Assembly (NCBI GenBank): GCA_016712665.1
Contig: JADJQP010000012.1
Coordinates: forward strand, 1 to 32,612
Direction of reading: 5' to 3'
DNA from: Bacteroidota bacterium
GTDB taxonomy: Bacteria; Bacteroidota; Bacteroidia; Chitinophagales; Chitinophagaceae
DNA length: 32,612 nt
Under the pieces are notes generated by a model, which was not told where the DNA came from, did no database searches, and was given only the letters and a program-made list of their open reading frames with translations. A program made the position numbers and the translations under genes. This document shows, in pieces, positions 16,357 to 24,546 of the stretch. Each line of letters opens with the position of its first letter. Position 1 is the stretch's first letter.

Positions 16357-16719
16357 TTATGATTTTATTGGTGTGTAAAGATGTCCATATTGTTCATACG
16401 CTTGTGGTGTTAAATATACTATTGCGCCATTCTTAGCTTTCATTTTAACCATTTTATCAGGTGTTGCTGTAGCACGTGGTACATTTACATGTTTTATAGT
16501 AGTTGATTTACCTTTATTGATTAATTTGTCTTCTAAATCACTAATATAATTAGTCTTATACTCTAATTCCTTTAATAAAGACTCTATGCTTGATAATATT
16601 TGCTCTGTAACATCTTTATCAAGATTTATGTCTAATTTTAACTTTTCAGCTATAGCATTATAATTTTCGCCTCTAATTAAATTAGATGCAGCTTCTTTTT
16701 GTGTTGGGTTGTTTGCCAC
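16357..16719 (-). CDS. Hypothetical protein, 120 aa
   Basis: Intact, start ATG 16719 (MANNPTQKEAASNLIRGENY). Contains a coiled-coil region (QILSSIESLLKELEYKTNYI) followed by a basic middle and KAKNGAIVYLTPQAYEQYGH, a short beta motif similar in tone to the downstream neighbour (ITQGAFEQLKEF), so the two small genes may be distant paralogues with a shared [LI]T-x-Q/G-A-[YF]-E-Q element. Located between a minor head gene and the scaffold. Function unknown. Confidence 0.55.
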   Translation of the reverse strand: MANNPTQKEAASNLIRGENYNAIAEKLKLDINLDKDVTEQILSSIESLLKELEYKTNYISDLEDKLINKGKSTTIKHVNVPRATATPDKMVKMKAKNGAIVYLTPQAYEQYGHLYTPIKS

Positions 16720-16761
16720 TTTTACTTTTTGCCATATATTTTTATTTAATTGTTTCTCTTT

Positions 16762-17162
16762 TCATTCGTCTTTTATTACATCTGTAACTGTATATTCTTC
16801 GCCTAATTTCAAATTCATAAATTCATTTACTTCTGCCTGCATCCATGTGTAGCTCATGCCGTCTTTAACAACATATTGATTGTTTTTTGATTTAATATAC
16901 ATGCCTTTTTCATCTACTTTATAGTATTTCTTGCATATTGCATCTACTGTTTCATTTATTTTAATACTATCTTTTTTAAAATGCTTAAAAAACCTATCCC
17001 CAAAGTCCGAAGACCTATTGCTAAATACCTGTTTGCCCTCTCTAAATCATCATGCGCATTTTGTATATCATATAAGTTACCATATGTTTTTATGTTGTAT
17101 TTTTTAATCACATTTACAATGTCTTCATTTTTATTACCAAATAATCTTTTAATTAATCCCAT
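16762..17162 (-). CDS. Hypothetical head-operon protein of about 133 aa, one frameshift
   Basis: From ATG 17162 (MGLIKRLFGNKNEDIVNVIK). The frame shifts around 16980-17020 near homopolymers (GGGG, TTTTTT, AAAAAA) into KDSIKINETVDAICKKYYKV, then YVVKDGMSYTWMQAEVNEFM and the end LGEEYTVTDVIKDE at 16762. A soluble protein with amphipathic N-terminus. It starts about 15 nt after the stop of the MuF-type gene. Not recognised. Confidence 0.45.
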
Positions 17163-17177
17163 GCTACAAATTTACAA

Positions 17178-18092
17178 TTATTTTTTAATATTTATGTTAT
17201 ATTTTTTATAAAATTCTTTTATTTCTTCTTCTGACATTAGCACCGAATAACACTCATGCAAACAATTATACCCTCCTTTATACACACATATATTTTCAAC
17301 TGTTGTGCCTTCAATCATGCCTTTATTTAGCGATTCGTCTTTTAAATACTTATGTATTATTGATTCCATTGCATCATAAGGTATTTTTGCACCATTAAAT
17401 TTAGATACCAAATAATGACAAAATGGTCTTGTCTTTTCCACTTCGCCACCTACATATATAAATCCATTAAGATTAAACTCTTTACGTATTGTATTTTGTA
17501 TATTACCATTAAATTGTGATACGCTGTCGTTGGCTATTTGATTAAAATATTGCTCGAAGTTTTGTATTTTCTTTTGACCTCGTGCGCCAAATAATGCCTC
17601 GCCTTCTCCTTTATTCCATTTGTTTAATAATTCTTTTGCTTCTGCCTTGCTTGTGCCTTCTAATATGATATTTTGTAATAACATATTAAGCGGCTTTGTT
17701 ACGCCTTGCATTACGCCTGCTCGTTGTAAGCTGTCCCTTGTTTGCTGCTCTATAAATAGTCTAATATTGCTTATGTTTTCAGGTAATTTGTTTATCCCAT
17801 TTATATCTTTAGTTACCTGTAATGTATTAGCGTTAAATTCGTTTAATCTCCTATCAAATGATATTTGTTTGATTAGTACATCTATTTTTTTTAATATTTT
17901 TTCCTCTAACTCATTTATTGTATTTAAATCATTTGTATCTAATATCTTGCCATTTGCTGTATCTAATAAATCAATGTATTTTTCTACATATATTAGTATG
18001 TCTTTTTGTATTTTCTTAAATGCTGAATTATAATACTGCTGGAATTGGCTTTTGCGCTTTAATTGCTGCTTGATAGCTTGTAGATAATTCAT
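17178..18092 (-). CDS. MuF-type minor head protein
   Basis: 304 aa, intact, start ATG 18092, overlapping the portal gene end by about 65 nt. The first 200 residues are helical, then the conserved core of phage Mu F / SPP1 gp7-type head morphogenesis proteins: GFIYVGGEVEKTRPFC (210-225), HYLVSKFNG (226-234), and GGYNCLHECYSVLM (273-286), where Mu F proteins usually have a Cys/His zinc-like set ending in N-C-x-H/R. It follows the portal as in most phages with this protein. It enters the prohead with the portal and takes part in head assembly or DNA ejection. No C-terminal toxin domain is fused. Confidence 0.8.
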   Translation of the reverse strand: MNYLQAIKQQLKRKSQFQQYYNSAFKKIQKDILIYVEKYIDLLDTANGKILDTNDLNTINELEEKILKKIDVLIKQISFDRRLNEFNANTLQVTKDINGINKLPENISNIRLFIEQQTRDSLQRAGVMQGVTKPLNMLLQNIILEGTSKAEAKELLNKWNKGEGEALFGARGQKKIQNFEQYFNQIANDSVSQFNGNIQNTIRKEFNLNGFIYVGGEVEKTRPFCHYLVSKFNGAKIPYDAMESIIHKYLKDESLNKGMIEGTTVENICVYKGGYNCLHECYSVLMSEEEIKEFYKKYNINIKK

Positions 18093-19696
18093 TTTGCAAT
18101 TCTTTTATTATTTTTTCATTTTCTGTCTCCATAAATCCTTCTTCGCCATATTTGCTAATGATTTGATTTAGCATAAAATAAGCGTTTTCATTGATAAATA
18201 TAGCTTCGTCGCTTATTCTGCCCATTCTTTGCTTTTCTGAAATCTCGCTATCATTATAAAAATACATCATATCAACGTCGGATAGTATTTTCATTTTTTT
18301 ATTTTCGAGACTGTTGTTAGGGCTTATTATTTCAGCTAATTTTTCTACAATTATTCGCCGCATTGGCTTTGGTAGATTAGCTGATTGTAATTCTTTATAC
18401 TCATTTATAAGCGTTGATTTATTTTGTGTTGAAAACACAACAGGGCGCATAATTATGTCTATTTCTGGTATCTTATGACCATTATCATACCCTAACAAAG
18501 CACTTTCTATTTTACCAATATAATTTGATACATGCCACACACGCTCTAATATAGCTTTAATGAATACTGATTTATTTTCTCTGTCTATATCTTTTGCATT
18601 TCCACTTTGTGCGTCCATTATTGTGTTGAGATAAAGTGCCTTTTCACATAGCCTATACATTTCCTTGCATCGTTCAAATACATGTTGATTGTTAGCTACA
18701 TTAGGGGTTACGAACTCAACCATTTTATTTGGATATGGTCTAATATCATTGCTTGGTCTCTCTTTTACACGTATTACTTGACCAAGCCCACGAAATATTT
18801 CCCCTGTTCCATTACACGACTTACATGGCACATTACATTTTTGATTATCGCCGCAATCTTCTGTTACTTTACCTGTACCTGCGCATGGCTCACAATAATC
18901 TGTGTACTCTATTATTCTTGGGTAGAATAGTTTTGAAAAGCCTCATCATCACTTGCGTTTCTTAATAGTATATTCGCCGCTTCAGCAAACCCATCAAAGA
19001 AACTTATATAATATTTATTTGTCGCATCGTAAATGCCACCATTTATCATTACTGGTATTACACCTAAATTGTGGTAATATTGATTAATTATTACATTTTT
19101 TTCTCCATCGTATTCGTAATAATAATCTTTATCATATAAATATAACTTATTGTCTTTTTTGAACGCATTAATATCTTCTACGCCAGTGTATATTTTTTCA
19201 TTATATTTAAATTGTATATATTCAACTTGCAAAGGGTCTAATCTGCCTCCATTGCTGTTAATTCTTATGCCTGTATATCCATTTGGGTCTAAGATAACAT
19301 TTTTTAAGACTATATCTTTGCTGTATTCTCTTAATTTTTGATTTTCAGTTATAAAGTTAGGTTGCGTATCGAAAATTGCTTGTATTTCTAACAGCCCCCT
19401 GTTACCTATTTCTTTACTCCATTTTGGTAATGTAGATAGTCTCCACTCATAGAAAAGTTGATGTTCGCTTGGGTGTCGGTTTAGTATTCGGTTTTTAAAA
19501 TAAAAATCTATTTCATTATCATATTCATTTGGCTTTATCGTTCTGCCTAATTCATAGTTTCCGTCTATGCTGTATGTTATTTCTCTATAACTAGGGAGCG
19601 CACCTGTCATGTGCGCTCGTACTTTAAACTTGCTTCTTTTTCAAGATTAGTAAAGGATTCCCCCTTGTTATAGATTTTTTTTAAAATGTCAAGCAT
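18028..19696 (-). CDS. Portal protein with CxxCxGxG zinc-finger motif, frameshifted
   Basis: Two long frames join at AAAACTATTCTACCC (about 18930), where one missing T links DDEAFQNY to FYPRIIEYTDYCEPC. The ATG at 19696 (MLDILKKIYNKGESFTNLEK) lies two bases after the previous stop and is probably the true N-terminus, with a shift at the hairpin 19596-19618; the alternative start is ATG 19610. Total about 555 aa, a normal portal size. Portal signs: LYEWRL-type tryptophan segment, HNLGVIPVMINGG, and long helices in the C-terminal half. Position between tail protein and MuF gene agrees. Unusual: CEPCAGTGKV and CKSCNGTGEI, two DnaJ-type Cys-x-x-Cys-x-Gly-x-Gly motifs, with CGDNQKC between them, in the middle of the protein. 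Confidence 0.7.
19596..19618 (-). promoter_or_regulatory. Hairpin around the ATG of the portal frame
   Basis: GAGCGCAC and GTGCGCTC are perfectly complementary (8 bp) around a seven-nt loop ATGACAG on the minus strand, so the ATG at 19610 lies in the loop. There is no T run, so it is not a terminator. It could control translation of the portal frame, or simply mark the site of an indel in a longer gene. Confidence 0.4.
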
Positions 19697-19698
19697 AA

Positions 19699-20382
19699 TT
19701 AGCTTAATGCTGCTGTTAAGAATGGATTCGCTGGTAATACTGAAATGTCGGTAATACGTGGCAAGTTTTCTAAAAATGGCTGGTCAAATGTAAATGTCCA
19801 ATTGTATGTTTTTTTACAAATTTTCTTGCCGCCAACTTTTTCGTTTTGCGTGCCTGTCCAAACATTAAATGTAGCATTTGCGAATTGTGCCGTAGCTGTG
19901 TTTTGTTGGTCGAAAGCGTTTAGGTTTAAAAATAGCTCATTGCTACATGTGATATACCCGAAATTCAATCTACCTACTTTCTTACGAATAGCCCACGTTC
20001 TTATTTGGTCAAAGTGTGGTGTTGCTACTCCTGTGCCATTAATATTTTCGTTTTCTTGCTGCATAAATGTAATTTTTTGCGAAACAAAATTATTAAAATC
20101 AGGAATACAATCACTCAATGAAACTACTGAATATTCAGGCTCGGCTATCTCTAAGTCTTTAATATTCTTAATTAAAGATACTGTGCCTGCTAAGTATGCA
20201 GTATTTAATGTCGTTGCTAATACAGCTGGTGTTAGTGTAATTAAAGTTGATATTGAAATAGTACAACTAATCAATATCAATGCCTTTATACATGTGTTTC
20301 TTGGTTCATTTGGCGTAGGACAGCCTGTTGTGCTAAATTGTGCAAATGGTGTTCCTGCGCATGATGCAATACATAAATTCAT
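19699..20382 (-). CDS. Putative major tail (tube) protein
   Basis: 227 aa, intact, start ATG 20382. It has a private, textbook promoter at 20462-20493, which fits a protein made in high copy. The sequence is beta-rich with ASCAGTPFAQFSTTGCPTP near the N-terminus, a hydrophobic stretch (ILISCTISISTLITLTPAVL) that may be a buried strand pair, NIKDLEIAEPEYSVVSLSDC in the middle (tube proteins often carry such an extended loop) and KKTYNWTFTFDQPFLENLPR near the C-terminus. Six or more Cys are present. The tail-tube call is by context and size; a second capsid-associated protein is the alternative. Confidence 0.45.
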   Translation of the reverse strand: MNLCIASCAGTPFAQFSTTGCPTPNEPRNTCIKALILISCTISISTLITLTPAVLATTLNTAYLAGTVSLIKNIKDLEIAEPEYSVVSLSDCIPDFNNFVSQKITFMQQENENINGTGVATPHFDQIRTWAIRKKVGRLNFGYITCSNELFLNLNAFDQQNTATAQFANATFNVWTGTQNEKVGGKKICKKTYNWTFTFDQPFLENLPRITDISVLPANPFLTAALS

Positions 20383-20461
20383 TAATTGTTTATTAATTTG
20401 TTAATTTAATTGTAGTGAGTTCAGGCACTTCTACACAAGCCGATTGCTTTGCTATACAGCA

Positions 20462-20493
20462 CAAAGATAGTTATTATTTTTTAATTTGTCAAA
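20462..20493 (-). promoter_or_regulatory. Strong Bacteroidota-type promoter for the tail protein gene
   Basis: Minus strand: TTTG (20490-20493), a 20-nt spacer, TATCTTTG (20462-20469). Both boxes match the Bacteroidota consensus (TTTG at -33, TAnnTTTG at -7). Transcription would start near 20455, giving a leader of about 70 nt. Confidence 0.75.
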
Positions 20494-20497
20494 TATT

Positions 20498-21953
20498 TTA
20501 ACAATAATATGTTTGCTCACACGTGCAATCTTCGAGCGGTATCTCTATTTTTCTACCTTTTATTTTTGTAAGCCCTTTTGATATTTTACCACCTTTATAA
20601 ATCATTTTAATGTCATTTATGTACACTTCGCCTCTCATTAATATATTGGTAAGTTCAACCATTGCATAAGGTGGTATTATTTGATTAATTTCTAATGTGT
20701 ATGCCTTTGTTATTGATGATTTATAAGCCTTACATGAATAATTATTATACTTAACCTCTACATTTGGTTCTTCTTCTCTAATATTGGCACATATTATCTT
20801 TTTGTTGCTAAATAGGCTTTGTTCTGCATTGTAGATGTTAAAATTAGGCGATGTATATTCATACGTAAATGTTACAGGATAGCCATTTTCAAATATCTTA
20901 AAGTATGAATAATATGGTATAGGAGGGCTTGGGAAATTAACATCTTGGAATGGGAATGCGTTGCTGCCACCTGCGCTCCAATTATACACACATGGTAATG
21001 TATATGTTATGTTGGTTTGTGTGTCTATAACTGTAAATACATCGCCTATTACATAACTTTTTTTCTTCTTTTGTTAGATTAACAAATATACCTGCAACTA
21101 TATTACCACTATTGTCAAATGGCGCAGTTGTGCTGAAATTTATTACGCCAAGCGAGCTAAATGTTACAGTAGCGGATAACCCTGTTACTAAATTAATTAC
21201 TACATCTCCTACTGTAAAGTATTCAGATACATCTGCTCCGCTTTCTCCATTTGGTTGTGGTGGTGCAAAAATATAACCACCTAAAAGAAACTTATATGTA
21301 AAATACTTTATATTAGGTGTGTAGCCGTTAGCCGTTTGGCATATATCACTTTTTATTTCAATATAATTGCTTTTACATATAGCTGCGGCAGGTATTGTTT
21401 CTGTTGCTACTAATGCGCTACTACATAATACAGGAAATGGTAAAGGCTGGCTAACATCTTTTTGTGAAACAGATATAACATCGCAACTTGTTTCTAAATG
21501 TTGTGTGCCTAAGTAATTAACTACCTTTATATCGTTGCTTATATTAGCAATATAATTTGTTTGTGCGCCTGTTGCGCTTATTAAATCAAATACTAATGGC
21601 TTTGTGTTGTCGCATATTGTCCATATCTTGCGGCATCGTTCCTGCCCTGTCCAGCAATACATATCTGTATAATATGTTGTTGTTCCATTGGTAAACTTAG
21701 CATAGAAACAAGGATTACCAGCATTTACGAAGTCAAAGAAACTAACTATTATATTATTATATCCTACATTTTGATATGAACCTATGCCTGTAATCAATAC
21801 ATCGTTTTCGTTGTAATATTCTATTGTATAATTACCTAATATTGGCTTTGGAAGTTGTACTTGTGCGAAATCATTGTATAATTCACAATACAACTCATCA
21901 TTTGCGCATTTAGTAAACCGCCATTGTTCGTCTATTTTTTTAGATATTTTCAT
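20498..21953 (-). CDS. Tail protein of about 485 aa, one frameshift
   Basis: Two frames join exactly. The first starts at ATG 21953 (MKISKKIDEQWRFTKCANDE); in the run GAAGAAAAAAAGTT (about 21058-21064) one surplus A must be skipped, after which SYVIGDVFTVIDTQTNITYT continues without a stop into CVYNWSAGGSNAFPFQDVNF and on to the stop at 20498. The first part is beta-rich with several Cys; the second contains IFENGYPVTFTYEYTSPNF and ends CTCEQTYYC. Composition and position behind the large tail protein suggest a tail-tip or baseplate-like component, possibly with host contact. Not a family I can name. Confidence 0.5.
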
Positions 21954-21955
21954 TA

Positions 21956-24108
21956 TTATACTATTCTACCTCTAATTATTATAGCCGTTTCCTTATACGA
22001 TAACTTTATATGCAATATCTTACCATATCTTTTTATATTATTATCATCATAATAAATTGCTATTCTATTTAATAATTTAGCATCACTTACTTGTTGTCCC
22101 GTTATTGAATTGGTTGCTTGTTGTAAGCCAAGTTTAATTATATCCTCTCTACATATAGCTATTTTGCTTATAAAATCAATGGTTTGCGCTCTATGTTTAT
22201 TTGGGTCTTCATACTGCCAGAAATCATCGTATATATTATTAACATAATCAGGTTCAAACATCAGCCTAAAGTTCCTCACATACTTATACGTACTGTTGTT
22301 TGTTTTATGTTTTTGCACGTTTCCATACTTATCAATATAGCTTGCATAATGTGGGTGGAATGGCGGAACAACAGGCGGCGCAATAGGGTTATTCCAATCA
22401 TTAGTAGTAGGTGTTGTTATCATTGATGTACCAGTACTATTGATTTGATAGTCTATTAATACTTGCGCTTCGGTATATCCTGTTGATGAGTCCCAGTATA
22501 ATAATTTAGGGTTGCTCCAGCTTTTGCTATCTACTATTATTCCGCTATCATATTTAGCTTTTATATCATTATTTGCGATTATTATATTACCTGTAAATGA
22601 TGCTATTAAAATGCCTAATATTATCGGTATTTCAACCAGCCATATTGTGCCTGTTGGCGAAAAAAATGGATTTGCTGACCCTGTTGTAGCTAATAGTATC
22701 AAAGTAGCATATATTACTAACAACAATGCTAAGAAAAGATAGCCTATTAATACTACATTATCATACCAATTGACAACCCAATCCTCATCATCTGTGTCTC
22801 CAATGCCATCACTATAAAATGCCGTTGGTGCAAATGCACTTCGTTCCACATGTGCGCCGTCCAATACTCTATTATCTGCATATCGGTTGTAATCTACTAT
22901 ATCATTGTATCTTGTTATAGTATCATTCCCTAACCCCTCCATACTGTCTTCAGTATATAACCCATCTATATAATCAGGCTGCTTTTTATTTGTCTGCACA
23001 TAGCATATTTGTGTAACAAGTTTTCTTTTATCGGCATCTGTAGTAAAATCATACAATATTGCTCCATTCCCTATTGTGTCCCACCATTTAACACTTCTTA
23101 TAACCAATGTGTCTTTATATAGCCTCCATCTTAGATTGAAATGTTTAGATATGTTGTTTAAAAATTTTCGCGCTCCATACAGGGGCGTATGTGTTTCTCC
23201 AAAATCCAACATTAAATCCTAAATCATCTATATCTAAACCATCATCACCACTCATATAAGCCATACAAACATCACTATATTTATTTGGTGTTGCATATAC
23301 CTCATTACCTTCTGTTGGTATCATTGAATGAAAGGTACTTTGAACTGTTACACCGATTTTATTAGCTATGTTGTTAATATATGTTGTCAATTTAGGTGCT
23401 GGTATTGCATACCCTAAACCTAATTTATTTTTAACTATTTCTCTAATATCCGCCCAAGCTTGTAATGTAATCCCTAAGAGACTTAATAATGCAGATATAA
23501 ATGTAATAGGTAATACATAAAGTAGTGCGGTTATTATAGCCGTTGATGTATCGTCTTGTTTTCTTTTCATTATTTCAAACGCTGGTATAGTAGCGTTTGG
23601 ATATGTTTGATACAATGTGTCAAATCCTTCATAAATTACCATTTTATCTAAATCGTCCCTGTTCCTGTCTTGTTGCTTTATAACAAACTCCAAGTCGCAA
23701 TCCCCATCACATGTATTTGATATACTTTCTTGTTTTATTTGTGCTAATGGATATACAATGTTTAAGGCTGTATCTGTTATTCTAACTTCTACAATATTTA
23801 AATGGCTTGCACTATGTTTAATAAGCCAATTTTTTATAAATTTCGCGCCTTCGCCTATTGCTTGTATTTTTCACTTATATTGTACCGAAATCAATCTCAC
23901 CGCTTTCATCATCTCCTTCATGTATTGTATATTCTACTTCTAACTCGCTACCATTTAACAACCATTCAGTCAAATCAATCCAATCTTTTTGTGGAACTAA
24001 GCCTGCACTTACTGTTATTAATCCTGTTGCATCTGCGCTATATACAACTGGATTGCCTAAATTATCCTTGCTTTGGAAATGCCGAAATTCGTACTTTAGC
24101 ATACGCAA
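21956..24108 (-). CDS. Large tail protein with three hydrophobic segments, two frameshifts
   Basis: Starts at ATG 24108 (MLKYEFRHF after two codons). The open frame passes through FQSKDNLGNPVVYSADATGL, shifts near 23870-23880 to IQAIGEGAKFIKNWLIKHSA, VEVRITDTALNIVYPLAQIK, and again near 23200 to DFGETHTPLYGARKFLNNIS, ending at 21956 (RGRIV). About 717 aa. It follows the tape measure gene, the place of distal-tail or tail-associated proteins. The Cys-rich CDGDCD and RWRLYKDTLVIRSVKWWD parts recall a Dit/Tal-like fold. Hydrophobic helices lie at about 23463-23543, 22688-22756 and 22577-22648; the last two form a hairpin around FFSPTG. Membrane helices in a tail protein suggest insertion into the host membrane during DNA entry. 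Confidence 0.55.
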
Positions 24109-24156
24109 ATATAATAATTTTAGGTCTTTAAAATTAATTTACTTTTACAAATAAAT

Positions 24157-24173
24157 TGTTATTACTTTTACAC
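24157..24173 (+). promoter_or_regulatory. Possible promoter for the lipoprotein gene
   Basis: Plus strand: TTGTTATTACTTTTACAC just ahead of the ATG at 24175. TACTTTTA approximates TAnnTTTG with one mismatch. The GTTATTA half-site also occurs in promoters A and C. The mRNA would have almost no leader, like the HTH gene. Confidence 0.35.
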
Positions 24174-24174
24174 A

Positions 24175-24546
24175 ATGAAACATTTATTTACCTTTTTATT
24201 AATTTCACTTTTTTTAAGTTGCAAAAAAGACAACGAAGAAACTATTTATTTGCGTACTGCTCGCGAAAACCCTACTGGAAACGCTGGGTATTGTATTAAT
24301 TTATCTTTTCATACCTATATGAGCAGCTATACTAAATATGGGGATAACGAATGGCAGCTTTTAGTTAAAAAAGATTCAACAGCATTAAATAATATATGTA
24401 GTAATTTAATTTTGAATACCTTGCCAAATGATACAACTATCATTCACAACAATGTAGATACTACTTATGCTTATGGTCTTAATACTATTAGACATGATAG
24501 TCTTATAGTAACATCTTCTTATGTGTATAGTTGGCAGTTAAATTAA
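24175..24546 (+). CDS. Lipoprotein moron gene, 123 aa
   Basis: The only plausible plus-strand gene. MKHLFTFLLISLFLSC is a lipoprotein signal peptide with the lipobox L-F-L-S-C (Cys 16). The mature protein starts CKKDNEE, a charged run after the Cys similar to the export signal that sends Bacteroidota lipoproteins to the cell surface. The rest is beta-rich (YCINLSFHTYMSSYTKYGD, ILNTLPNDTTIIHNNVDTTY). It is inserted between the tape measure gene and the next tail gene, and its stop directly abuts the tape measure stop (convergent, no gap). A lone lipoprotein of opposite orientation in a tail operon suggests a lysogenic-conversion or superinfection-exclusion factor. Its exact function is unknown. 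Confidence 0.65.
   Translation: MKHLFTFLLISLFLSCKKDNEETIYLRTARENPTGNAGYCINLSFHTYMSSYTKYGDNEWQLLVKKDSTALNNICSNLILNTLPNDTTIIHNNVDTTYAYGLNTIRHDSLIVTSSYVYSWQLN

Noticed and set aside
19745..20404. Plus-strand frame of 219 codons, the longest antisense frame
   Set aside because: Exact shadow of the tail protein gene with its own promoter on the minus strand; translation is Cys/Phe/Val-rich as expected from antisense of that gene.
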